25,755 nt of DNA, from assembly GCA_946999045.1 (NCBI GenBank), contig CAMQBR010000024.1, positions 1-25,755 on the forward strand, given 5' to 3'. Numbering within the stretch: the stretch's first letter is position 1; every line of letters starts with the position of its first letter. The notes under the pieces are model-generated. The model was not told the origin of the DNA, did no database searches, and was given only the letters and a program-made list of their open reading frames with translations. Of the stretch, positions 9,247-16,610 are shown piece by piece. The position numbers were made by a program, and so were the translations under genes. Origin of the DNA: an uncultured Prevotella sp. (GTDB lineage Bacteria > Bacteroidota > Bacteroidia > Bacteroidales > Bacteroidaceae).

Positions 9247-9254
9247 TATAAATG

Positions 9255-9286
9255 TTTGGCTATACAAATAATTTATCTTAACTTTG
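9255..9286 (+). promoter_or_regulatory. Promoter of tRNA-Cys
   Basis: TTTG (9255-9258), 20 bases, then TAACTTTG (9279-9286) exactly matches the Bacteroidetes consensus. The box ends 21 bases before the mature tRNA 5' end, giving a short 5' leader of about 15 bases for RNase P to remove. Confidence 0.82.
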
Positions 9287-9307
9287 CAAACGTAAAAACA
9301 AAACAAT

Positions 9308-9378
9308 GGTATCTTGGCCGATCGGTTAGGTAACGGTCTGCAAAACCGTGTAGGGCAGTTCGACTCTGCCAGATACCT
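9308..9378 (+). tRNA. tRNA-Cys (anticodon GCA)
   Basis: A 71-nt cloverleaf is visible. The acceptor stem pairs GGTATCT with AGATACC (9371-9377). The anticodon stem pairs ACGGT with ACCGT around the loop CTGCAAA, giving anticodon GCA at 9340-9342. The T-arm has GGCAG, loop TTCGACT and CTGCC. The discriminator base is T (U73), as expected for cysteine tRNA. The 3' end reads T then CA, so CCA does not appear to be fully encoded. It has its own promoter and an intrinsic terminator. Confidence 0.97.
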
Positions 9379-9392
9379 CACAATCAAGCAAA

Positions 9393-9431
9393 AACGCAAT
9401 CTTTTCTTTAAGAGAAGATTGCGTTTTTTTT
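9393..9431 (+). terminator. Intrinsic terminator of tRNA-Cys
   Basis: An 11-bp perfect stem, AACGCAATCTT (9393-9403) with AAGATTGCGTT (9415-9425), is followed by an eight-T run. It begins 14 bases after the tRNA end. Confidence 0.9.
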
Positions 9432-9557
9432 ATTCTAACTTATTTTATTCTCTGCAGTAATGCTTACTATAAAGCACTGATAATGTGTTAGATGCTTTAT
9501 AGATAAGTTAATAGATAGCTAATGGATAGCTTACCAAATATCTCATCTTAATGCAAT

Positions 9558-9595
9558 TTCTCCCCATCCTCATAAAAAAACGAAGATGGGGAGAA
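9558..9595 (-). terminator. Hairpin after the fimbrillin-like gene, no U-tract
   Basis: TTCTCCCCATC (9558-9568) pairs with GATGGGGAGAA (9585-9595), a GC-rich 11-bp stem about 48 bases past the stop of the minus-strand adhesin gene. On that strand no T-run follows the stem; the T-run lies in the loop instead. It may be a 3' end or stability hairpin. The rest of 9432-9642 has only a weak inverted repeat (ATAAAGCA, 9469, with TGCTTTAT, 9493). Confidence 0.45.
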
Positions 9596-9642
9596 AAAGG
9601 TGATGAAACATAAAATGCTCTCATCTATTTGTTCACATTGGG

Positions 9643-12492
9643 CTATTCATCCTTTATAGGTAGCACGGCATCAGCTTCAGCCACGTTATTCGTTGAAGCA
9701 GAAGGTTCATAACCTTTTTCTTGTTGGTGCTTCAAGTAAAGCCGAGCTGATGAAGAATTATCGTAGTCATTTTCGCTCGAGCTTGTAGCTAATTGATAAA
9801 ACCCTTCTGCCTCTGGATATGGAAACTTTCCATTTTTTACGTAATAAAGAAAAGAAACTGGTTTTTGGGCGGCTGATTCATAAATTACAGCTCCTGACAT
9901 GGGTATAAATAATTTTTTATTGGTCCCAGAACCACCTTTATTAATCGTGATATCGAAAGTCCAACCATACTTACCTTCATCGCATTTTCCACCTCTTTCA
10001 TCCATCCCTTTAAAAGTATTTACGGGAGGTACTTTATATCCTACAGGACAAGGATCGTAAATAGTTTTAACATTATCGTCAAACTTTGGGGCTTTATCTA
10101 AATTATCTAATATAGAAAAATTTGCAGACCAAAGATTGAAATATTTCTCAGAACACCAATTAGTCTTATAGTTAAAATTTATTAGCTCGTTAGGATGCTG
10201 GATACCATAAGCCAATGATAGTTGACCATTGATTTTACCATTGACAGCTTTTATTTTATCTTGAGCATGGACAACATCACCAGAAAAAGGATCTTTTCGT
10301 CCGTGTTGATAATGAGTCATATAAAACAAGTTTTCCGTTCTGTACTTATGCTCTACTGTAAATTTACTTTCTACATTGGGATGTCCCACTTGTCTGAATA
10401 CTAATTTAACTTTTCTATCTGCTTCTTTTTCCTCTGGTCCATATGTATAAGGTGTATAGCCTAATGGATATTCAGCTATATTACGACCATTATACGCTGC
10501 GGTGCCTCCATACTCCTTTTCGGGAACGAACCACAGATGCCACGACCACAACCACCGCAGATGCCCCTCGGCATCTTTTTTGCCATCTGTTACTGCTACT
10601 AAAGCATTACCGCTCTTAATATTTTCTTTTGAAACCTTAAATTGCAAGTAATAGTAACTTTTATTTTTATCTTCATCTTTATGATATTTTATTTGTAGGT
10701 TACTTACTTTCTCACCTTCTTTTGGTCTATCCTGCCAAAGCATTTCTGCATATTTGGCACCTTTTATATATGGAGAGTTTATTGCTTCATTGTCAGCATT
10801 TACGAAATTCCGAAGAACCGCATTTTCATATCCTTCATTTACGTCATCGTCATGGAGATTACCATTAAACGTATAGGCTTTAGGATTCTCCCCCCCATTC
10901 TTAATGGCATTACCATACACCAACGGAATGGTATAGACACCAGGCGCAGAAATAACATAACAATTAGCTGTTTCTTCTATTTTTTTCTCACCTTTTTTAT
11001 TTGCAAGGTTATAGGGATTATTCTCATTACCTTTTTGTGCAGCTTTAACTAATTCATCATCCCACGGGAATGTTATCTTGTGTTTATTATCTACTTCGAT
11101 ATATCCTTCGTTCCATTCTTTATCTTTTGTTATACCCACACCTTCTTTGGTGACAGAAGTAATCCACTTGGGGGTTGTTCTTTCGTGCATATCACCCTTA
11201 CCATCTTCATATCCAACATATTCCCAAGGTGCGGGCGTTCGTTGATTATTTTGTACAAAATAACTCAAAACCTGAAAATTTACCTTATTGGAATTAACAT
11301 ATATTGTACCAGGGCCTTCAGTTATGAATGTTCTCAACGAATTGTTTGCTGAGATATTGAAGATTTTTGTTGTTCCAGCTTTAAATTCTTGATGACCAAG
11401 AGAGATCACAATCTTTTGTGCCTTATCTTCATCGCCTTCAGCTTTATTTAAAAAGAGACAAACTTTAATATCTTTAGACTGTTGTGGAATGACAAAAAAT
11501 GTATTATGATCTGAATCCCAGTCGTTCTTACCCTCCTTCTTAAGATCTGTACCTAATTTTATTAGTGTATTTTTGTCGTTTCTTAAAGGAATATCTAGGA
11601 GGGAAGAAGACAAAGTGCTTGGTTTAGCTTTATTATTTATTTCCCAATTACCACAGTCGTCTTTTGTAGTTGGAAATGTATATGTTCCTTCTGTTACTAC
11701 ATTTTGAAGCTGTACTTTTTGTAGATTTATATTTTTGGGAAAATTACCTAAGTCGAGGGAAAATCTTACCGCAGCCAGCGCATGACATAAATCAAGATTT
11801 ACTGGAGCTCCATTCGCTTGATTATAGTCTACATCCTTACTTGCTGCCAATAAATCAAGTTGATCAGAAACGTCTTCAGGACATGTGAAATGAAAATGAG
11901 CTGTATGTTCTTTTTTATCATTATCAAATGTAACATCATCTTCAGAAACACTTAGGCCATTCCCACATAAGGCAAAAAACTTACAATATGGCTTGTCAGC
12001 AGACCAACAATATTTTTTATCTGAAGCATTTTCATTGACAAAAGTTCCAGTCCCATTATCTTTATTAATCGTTAATTCCTCATTGGCGAGCCACGATTCA
12101 TAGCTATCTTTCTCTTTTTTCGCCCTATACCCCCACAAGTACAAGGATATAAATGTGTCAGAAAGATAGCCCACGCTCGGTACTATGTCACCACGCGTGG
12201 CAGCCCTCTGTTTTAAAGGAGGAAAGATGCCATTAATGGTTCTCTCTTGTAGCCATATCGTTTTACCTTGAAAAGACGGCCCTTGTATGTTGCGATCTTC
12301 AATGCAGGCATAGGCTGACTGCGCAGCTCTGCTGCCTTTTGTCAACTGCTTGTTTTGTATCACTTTTGCCCTGAAGTGTAGCCGTCCGTCAATGTTGTTG
12401 TTATCAGTGCCAAACGTGTCGTCAGAACAAGATACCGCACATGCCCCAATGGCGGCGAGACATACGAATATAAAATGTTTGTAAAAGTTCAT
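9643..12492 (-). CDS. Fimbrillin-family lipoprotein (surface adhesin/pilus subunit)
   Basis: This 949-aa secreted lipoprotein has a signal peptide with a hydrophobic core (about 6-18) and a lipobox AVSC (Cys22) followed by SDD. The N-terminal part (about 30-400) looks like the Mfa-like/fimbrillin fold (PF13149 type), with AATRGD and the segment IVPSVGYLSDTFISLYLWGY. The C-terminal region has IYDPCPVGYKVPP (about 814-826), a signature common in Bacteroidetes fimbrillin-like tip proteins, and ends near VLPIKDE. At 949 aa it is much longer than the roughly 300-400 aa of typical shaft fimbrillins, which suggests an accessory or tip adhesin. It lies 29 bases after a small LAGS-type gene, so the two look cotranscribed. 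No chaperone, usher-like or anchor gene is nearby. Family is fairly sure; tip role and ligand are inference. Confidence 0.85.
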   Translation of the reverse strand: MNFYKHFIFVCLAAIGACAVSCSDDTFGTDNNNIDGRLHFRAKVIQNKQLTKGSRAAQSAYACIEDRNIQGPSFQGKTIWLQERTINGIFPPLKQRAATRGDIVPSVGYLSDTFISLYLWGYRAKKEKDSYESWLANEELTINKDNGTGTFVNENASDKKYCWSADKPYCKFFALCGNGLSVSEDDVTFDNDKKEHTAHFHFTCPEDVSDQLDLLAASKDVDYNQANGAPVNLDLCHALAAVRFSLDLGNFPKNINLQKVQLQNVVTEGTYTFPTTKDDCGNWEINNKAKPSTLSSSLLDIPLRNDKNTLIKLGTDLKKEGKNDWDSDHNTFFVIPQQSKDIKVCLFLNKAEGDEDKAQKIVISLGHQEFKAGTTKIFNISANNSLRTFITEGPGTIYVNSNKVNFQVLSYFVQNNQRTPAPWEYVGYEDGKGDMHERTTPKWITSVTKEGVGITKDKEWNEGYIEVDNKHKITFPWDDELVKAAQKGNENNPYNLANKKGEKKIEETANCYVISAPGVYTIPLVYGNAIKNGGENPKAYTFNGNLHDDDVNEGYENAVLRNFVNADNEAINSPYIKGAKYAEMLWQDRPKEGEKVSNLQIKYHKDEDKNKSYYYLQFKVSKENIKSGNALVAVTDGKKDAEGHLRWLWSWHLWFVPEKEYGGTAAYNGRNIAEYPLGYTPYTYGPEEKEADRKVKLVFRQVGHPNVESKFTVEHKYRTENLFYMTHYQHGRKDPFSGDVVHAQDKIKAVNGKINGQLSLAYGIQHPNELINFNYKTNWCSEKYFNLWSANFSILDNLDKAPKFDDNVKTIYDPCPVGYKVPPVNTFKGMDERGGKCDEGKYGWTFDITINKGGSGTNKKLFIPMSGAVIYESAAQKPVSFLYYVKNGKFPYPEAEGFYQLATSSSENDYDNSSSARLYLKHQQEKGYEPSASTNNVAEADAVLPIKDE

Positions 12493-12521
12493 TTCTGTAT
12501 TTTTATTATGGTTTGTTCCTG

Positions 12522-12749
12522 TTAATAGTTCTCATTTTGTTGAACGTTTACTTTGCCATCATCTGAAGTGATAATAATACACTCTCTGCCCCCTATCTCA
12601 ATGTTTGCAGAATCGGAGTTATAACTCCTTAGTGTAACGCTTGTTTTAAGCTGTTCCGAACCTGCCAATATGGAACACTCCCCAAGTAACGGATAAACTT
12701 CTACCGTAGGCTTAAGGTACTTGACTTTTATAAGTTTTTCTTTTTCCAT
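12522..12749 (-). CDS. Small LAGS-motif protein upstream of the fimbrillin-like gene
   Basis: This 75-aa protein has no signal peptide or membrane segment. Its N-terminal half, KYLKPTVEVYPLLGECSILA followed by GSEQ, follows a pattern I recognise in short Bacteroidetes proteins: basic start, KPxxEV, an acidic residue, then (I/L)LAGS. Such proteins are usually annotated as hypothetical. The C-terminal half is polar, with no recognisable domain. It has a strong consensus promoter 64 bases upstream and is followed at 29 bases by the fimbrillin-like gene. It is probably the first gene of that two-gene unit. The LAGS segment resembles double-Gly/Ala-type leader cleavage sites, but export is speculative. 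Function unknown. Confidence 0.7.
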   Translation of the reverse strand: MEKEKLIKVKYLKPTVEVYPLLGECSILAGSEQLKTSVTLRSYNSDSANIEIGGRECIIITSDDGKVNVQQNENY

Positions 12750-12812
12750 GACATAAAAAATGATTAATAAATATATATATAAGCCAAAATTGCTTTAATT
12801 ACGATACAACCG

Positions 12813-12844
12813 CAAATATAGTGAAAATATATAGATAAAGCAAG
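12813..12844 (-). promoter_or_regulatory. Promoter of the small-protein/fimbrillin-like operon
   Basis: On the minus strand CTTG (12841-12844), 20 bases, then TATATTTG (12813-12820) matches the Bacteroidetes consensus. The box ends 63 bases before the ATG of the 75-aa gene. I saw no pair of inverted repeats flanking it that would suggest an invertible promoter. Confidence 0.78.
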
Positions 12845-12898
12845 GTATTAGTAAATAAAAAAAAACGAAAATAGTATTAATTTCTGTATACGTACATA

Positions 12899-12935
12899 TT
12901 TTTTACGGATGCTCTGTACGAGCATCCGTAAAAAA
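12899..12935 (-). terminator. Perfect 16-bp inverted repeat after glmM
   Basis: TTTTTTACGGATGCTC (12899-12914) and GAGCATCCGTAAAAAA (12920-12935) are perfectly complementary around a 5-base loop. The repeat starts one base after the glmM TAG. In both orientations the T-run precedes the stem and the A-run follows it, the reverse of an intrinsic terminator. It is probably the 3' hairpin of the glmM transcript. How it acts is unknown. Confidence 0.6.
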
Positions 12936-12936
12936 A

Positions 12937-14316
12937 CTACATTTCGTAAACAATATTCATGAGCTTCTGCCCCAAAGCCTCAGCCTCTTCTTGTGTGGCA
13001 GCTTCACTGTAAACCCTGATGATAGGTTCTGTGTTGCTGGCACGCAAGTGTACCCATTTGTCAGCAAAATCAATCTTTACGCCATCAATATCGGTTACTT
13101 TCTCATTGGCATAAAGCTCTTTGATGCGGTTTAATATTACGTTAATATCTGTTTCGGGAGTTAAATCTATGCGATTCTTTGCCATGAAGTAGTTAGGGTA
13201 TGTTTTGCGAAGTTCGCTTACCTTACATCCTTTTTGTGCCAAAGAAGATAAGAATAACGAGATACCTACCAAGGCATCACGCCCATAATGGCTCTCAGGA
13301 TAAATAACGCCACCATTACCTTCGCCACCAATAACAGCGTTAACTTCTTTCATCTTAGTGGTAACATTTACCTCACCTACGGCAGATGCTACATATTTAC
13401 CACCATGTTTTTCGGTAATATCATGCAACGCACGTGTAGAACTTAAGTTAGAAACGGTATTGCCTGGTGTATTACTCAATACATAATCGGCTACACTTAC
13501 TAGGGTGTACTCTTCTCCAAACATTTTTCCGTCTTCACAGATAAATGCCAAGCGGTCAACATCTGGGTCAACTACAATACCAAGGTCATAACCACCTTTG
13601 GATAATTCGCCCATAATACCACCTAAGTTCTTTGCCAACGGCTCTGGATTATGAGCAAAATTGCCCGATGCATCACCATTCAGCATTTTATATTCTACAC
13701 CTAACTCGTTTAAGAGTTTAGGTAAGATGATACCACCTACACTATTAATTCCGTCAACAACTACTTTCAAGTGCGCCTTCTTGATAGCTGGTAAGTCAAC
13801 CAACTTTAAGTTTAAAACATTATCAATGTGCCGTTTATCAAAAGAGTTATCTTCGGTGTACTTTCCCAAAGAATCTACATCAGCATATTCAAAATCTTCT
13901 TTTTCAGCAATATCCAATACCTCGTTACCATTATCTTTGGTTAAAAATTCGCCTTCGTTGTTAAGCAATTTCAACGCATTCCAGTGACGTGGGTTATGAC
14001 TTGCAGTAATGATAATACCACCAGCAGCATTTGTCATGCGCACTGCCAATTCGGTTGTAGGGGTTGTAGCCAAGCCTATGTTTATAACATCGTACCCCAT
14101 TCCCATAAGCGTACCGCATACTACATTCTTTACCATCATGCCAGAGATACGTGCATCACGACCTACTACAATGGTATTGCTTTTACTCTTTCCACTGCGG
14201 CGGATGAATGTTGCGTATGCAGATGTAAATTTTACAATGTCTAATGGGTTGAGTGTGTCGCCCGCACAACCACCAATGGTACCACGAATACCAGAAATTG
14301 ACTTGATTAATGTCAT
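12937..14316 (-). CDS. glmM: Phosphoglucosamine mutase-type phosphohexomutase
   Basis: This 459-aa alpha-D-phosphohexomutase most likely converts glucosamine-6-phosphate to glucosamine-1-phosphate for UDP-GlcNAc and cell wall synthesis. The phosphoserine loop is TASHNPR (Ser106). The Mg-binding loop is DPDVDRLA (Asp250, 252, 254), the sugar-specificity loop is GEGNGG (331-336), and the phosphate-binding loop RASNTEPIIRVY is near the C-terminus. I set the start at MTLIKSISGIRG (14316), where the family begins. An in-frame ATG at 14364 would add 16 unlikely residues. It follows the DUF4827 gene by 128 bases and has no clear promoter of its own, so it is likely cotranscribed. Mannose or glucose mutase activity cannot be excluded, but the GEGNGG loop fits the GlmM group. 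Confidence 0.9.
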   Translation of the reverse strand: MTLIKSISGIRGTIGGCAGDTLNPLDIVKFTSAYATFIRRSGKSKSNTIVVGRDARISGMMVKNVVCGTLMGMGYDVINIGLATTPTTELAVRMTNAAGGIIITASHNPRHWNALKLLNNEGEFLTKDNGNEVLDIAEKEDFEYADVDSLGKYTEDNSFDKRHIDNVLNLKLVDLPAIKKAHLKVVVDGINSVGGIILPKLLNELGVEYKMLNGDASGNFAHNPEPLAKNLGGIMGELSKGGYDLGIVVDPDVDRLAFICEDGKMFGEEYTLVSVADYVLSNTPGNTVSNLSSTRALHDITEKHGGKYVASAVGEVNVTTKMKEVNAVIGGEGNGGVIYPESHYGRDALVGISLFLSSLAQKGCKVSELRKTYPNYFMAKNRIDLTPETDINVILNRIKELYANEKVTDIDGVKIDFADKWVHLRASNTEPIIRVYSEAATQEEAEALGQKLMNIVYEM

Positions 14317-14444
14317 GGTTAATATGTTTTTAGTTAAACGTTTTTTTATGTTTGCCACATACAAGAAATGTATGCTCCCTCACCCACACTCTAAAAAAGT
14401 GCTCTCTCGGTAATTATAAATTAAGAATTATGTATCTAAAAAAA

Positions 14445-15083
14445 TTATATTCCTCGTTCATACGTAATATCATACAAACATGGATAAACACTTTGGCGAG
14501 CGTATGAATGGTTGCTGGTGTGTGGAACAATCAATCTAACCTTTGCTATTTCATCACCTTTTTTCGATGGTCTTCCCAATTTTATATAAGTAAATGGAAC
14601 CAACCACCCCGTAGGAACTTCCGTACTACCATATACTGAAGCCATAATACTGCCTCCTTTTATGTAAGATGCCGTAAACGTTCCACTGGTATTACGTACT
14701 GTCATTTTATCAACCAAAGCTGCATAATGAGGTATCTCATTAGATAATTGTAACGAATCTGTCATTAAATTGCGTTCGGTAAATCTGCAAAGAACGCTGG
14801 CTGTTTCGCCATTTTTCAATTTTTCTCCTACCCCATTACGTACAATTTGCATATACACACCACTGCTACCCAATAGCACAAACTCGTTGCGAGCAACGTT
14901 TGTGGTGTATCCTTGTGCAGCAAAAGTAGTTTCTGATATGACATGTACTGCTGAGTCAGCAATATATTTATTGATAGCACTGCGCTCTGCTTCTTTCTGT
15001 TCAGCGTAAGTTTTATTTTCTCTGCATGATGCTAATACGCACAATGCAATAATAACTATTAACGAAAAACCTAATCTCTTCAT
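14445..15083 (-). CDS. DUF4827 lipoprotein (FKBP-like fold)
   Basis: This 212-aa lipoprotein has a signal peptide with hydrophobic core LGFSLIVIIALCVL and a lipobox LASC (Cys20). The mature part begins with a charged helix (RENKTYAEQKEAERSAINKY). It then holds a beta-rich domain that I recognise as DUF4827, which is thought to resemble FKBP peptidyl-prolyl isomerases. The order DHH phosphoesterase, DUF4827 lipoprotein, mutase is, as I recall it, conserved in Bacteroides and Prevotella. That suggests a housekeeping envelope function. It has its own consensus promoter. Isomerase activity is not established, and I cannot point to catalytic residues. Confidence 0.85.
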   Translation of the reverse strand: MKRLGFSLIVIIALCVLASCRENKTYAEQKEAERSAINKYIADSAVHVISETTFAAQGYTTNVARNEFVLLGSSGVYMQIVRNGVGEKLKNGETASVLCRFTERNLMTDSLQLSNEIPHYAALVDKMTVRNTSGTFTASYIKGGSIMASVYGSTEVPTGWLVPFTYIKLGRPSKKGDEIAKVRLIVPHTSNHSYARQSVYPCLYDITYERGI

Positions 15084-15109
15084 TTCGTGGTGTTAATATT
15101 TTTTATGTG

Positions 15110-15141
15110 CAAATATAATGAAAGTGAGGCAAATGCCCAAA
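15110..15141 (-). promoter_or_regulatory. Promoter of the DUF4827-glmM unit
   Basis: On the minus strand TTTG (15138-15141), 20 bases, then TATATTTG (15110-15117) matches the consensus exactly. It lies 26 bases before the DUF4827 ATG and just after the nrnA-type gene, so a new transcript can start here. Confidence 0.82.
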
Positions 15142-15167
15142 GGAAAAGCTTTACTTTTTAATGATTA

Positions 15168-16217
15168 TTATTTTGATTTTGCTTTCAAACGGTCTTCATA
15201 GTATATCAATGCCTGTTTTACTACCTTTTCTGCATCGGCTAATGAACAAAAGAGTCTGCCACCACTGGCATTAATATGCCCACCTCCATTAAAGAATTTT
15301 GTAGCCATTTCGTTGCAAGGGAAGTCATCAACCGATCGCAAACTTACCCATATCAAATTATTATGCCGGTCATCTTCACGCAAAGAGATAGATAATTTCG
15401 TACCCTTTATCATCAGTGGAATATTAACTAAGCCCTCGGCATCACCTTTTACAAAATGGAAATTACTCATATCTTGTCTTGATATTGAATAATAGCAAGC
15501 ATGGAAATCGTCTAAAACATTGAGCTTTTGTGACATCATATAACCACGTAACCGCACAGCCCACTGACTAAAATTGTGGAATACGTTACGGTAAATTTTA
15601 TCTTTATCAATACCTTTGGCTAATAGCTGGCTGATGATAAAAAATATTTCTGGACGAGAAGAGTTGTAGGTAAATCCACCTGTGTCGGTCATCATACCAC
15701 AATAAATGGGTGCCGCACACTGACTGGTCATCATTTTAAATCCACCTAACTGCCATATTATCCTAAAGATAAGTTCGCTGGTACTGCTTGCATTTTCTAC
15801 CGAAACAGAAAACACGGCAGACATATCAGGATGCGTATGATGATCTATCATAGCACGTTTAGCAGGACTTGCCTCCAATACCTTTTGCATATCCACCACC
15901 CTATCAGTACTACCAAAGTCTAAACAAAATACCAAATCTGCCTTTTGAAACAACTCTTCAACCTCTTGTGGATGCTTATCATATCGCAGAATACGCTCAC
16001 TGTTGGGCAACCAACGTAAGAAATCGGGAAAGGCATCTGGCATAATGATAGTGGCTTGCTTGCCACACTGACTGGTAAGATACTCACTCCAAGCTAAAGA
16101 AGAACCTAAGGCATCGCCATCGGGCGACTTATGTCCACAAATAACAATATGTTGTGCATTGGTAATGAGTTGTTGCAATTGGTCTAACTCGTCTGCAGTA
16201 AGAATATCTATGTTCAT
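15168..16217 (-). CDS. nrnA: DHH-DHHA1 phosphoesterase (NrnA-type oligoribonuclease/pAp phosphatase)
   Basis: This 349-aa cytosolic phosphoesterase probably degrades nano-RNA or short oligonucleotides, and many relatives also dephosphorylate pAp. The DHH domain has ICGHKSPDGDALGSS (about 26-40), CLDFGSTDR (about 98-106) and DHHTHPDM (Asp125-His126-His127), the metal-binding set. The C-terminal DHHA1 domain has NGGGHINASGG with GGGH at 311-314. The length fits NrnA; it lacks the extra domains of RecJ or GdpP. The start ATG is directly abutted by an octamer repeat array (16218-16274), and MITE copy R4 lies further upstream. No consensus promoter is visible, so it may depend on the nucleotidyltransferase transcript. 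Exact substrates are inference. Confidence 0.9.
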   Translation of the reverse strand: MNIDILTADELDQLQQLITNAQHIVICGHKSPDGDALGSSLAWSEYLTSQCGKQATIIMPDAFPDFLRWLPNSERILRYDKHPQEVEELFQKADLVFCLDFGSTDRVVDMQKVLEASPAKRAMIDHHTHPDMSAVFSVSVENASSTSELIFRIIWQLGGFKMMTSQCAAPIYCGMMTDTGGFTYNSSRPEIFFIISQLLAKGIDKDKIYRNVFHNFSQWAVRLRGYMMSQKLNVLDDFHACYYSISRQDMSNFHFVKGDAEGLVNIPLMIKGTKLSISLREDDRHNNLIWVSLRSVDDFPCNEMATKFFNGGGHINASGGRLFCSLADAEKVVKQALIYYEDRLKAKSK

Positions 16218-16274
16218 TAGTGAGTTTATGAGTTTTTAAGTTAATGAGTATTTGAAGCTAATGAGCTAATGAGT
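16218..16274 (-). repeat. Degenerate 8-bp tandem array upstream of the nrnA-type gene
   Basis: Read on the minus strand, seven units end exactly at the nrnA-type ATG: ACTCATTA, GCTCATTA, GCTTCAAAT (9 bases), ACTCATTA, ACTTAAAA, ACTCATAA, ACTCACTA. The consensus is ACTCATTA. Similar octamers (ACTTAAAA, ACCCATTA, ACTTAAAT) lie on the other strand at about 16584-16610, beyond MITE copy R4. The array would form the 5' untranslated region. Confidence 0.7.
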
Positions 16275-16299
16275 TTTATAGCTATTGAGCCGATACGCT

Positions 16300-16563
16300 T
16301 ATGGGGGGAGTATAAATTAGCTTTGACAGATTGTGAGACTATTTTTTTTTGAGGTTAATTTGTTTGTGAGTGAAGGAGTATAGCGAGCTATACTACTGAA
16401 CGAACAAGCAAATTGAACCAAAAACAGAGCAAGCCGAATACAATCAAACTTGTTTGAATTGTTGAGGCGCAGCCTGTTTTATATAAAAAGAGCCCACAAG
16501 ATGACAAAACATAAAAACACTGACACAAAAACTTTACAGTGGTAAATTATAGAACCGCCCTTA
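16300..16563 (-). repeat. MITE-like repeat R4 (264 bp, modules A and B)
   Basis: This is the longest copy, inverted relative to R1-R3 and R6, in the 393-base gap between the nucleotidyltransferase and nrnA-type genes. The right end GGTAAATTATAGAACCGCCC is intact. The left end TATGGGGGGAGTATAAATTA has decayed. Read on the minus strand it has module A (16429-16475: GAATACAATCAAACTTGTTT on the plus strand) and then module B (16366-16393, containing GTGAAGGAGTATAGCGAGCT on the plus strand). Other full copies have only one of these. The part near the right end (ACATAAAAACACTGACAC) is shared with R5. Confidence 0.8.
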
Positions 16564-16610
16564 TAAGCTATAATAACAAGCTCAAGAACTTAAAAACCCA
16601 TTAACTTAAA

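Noticed and set aside
9308..9378. tRNA-Cys as an integration site for an island containing the fimbrillin-like gene
   Set aside because: I found no second copy of the tRNA 3' end in the window and no integrase gene.
12780..12940. An invertible promoter for the fimbrillin-like operon
   Set aside because: The only strong inverted repeat is one compact hairpin on one side of the promoter; no matching pair flanks the promoter and no recombinase is nearby.
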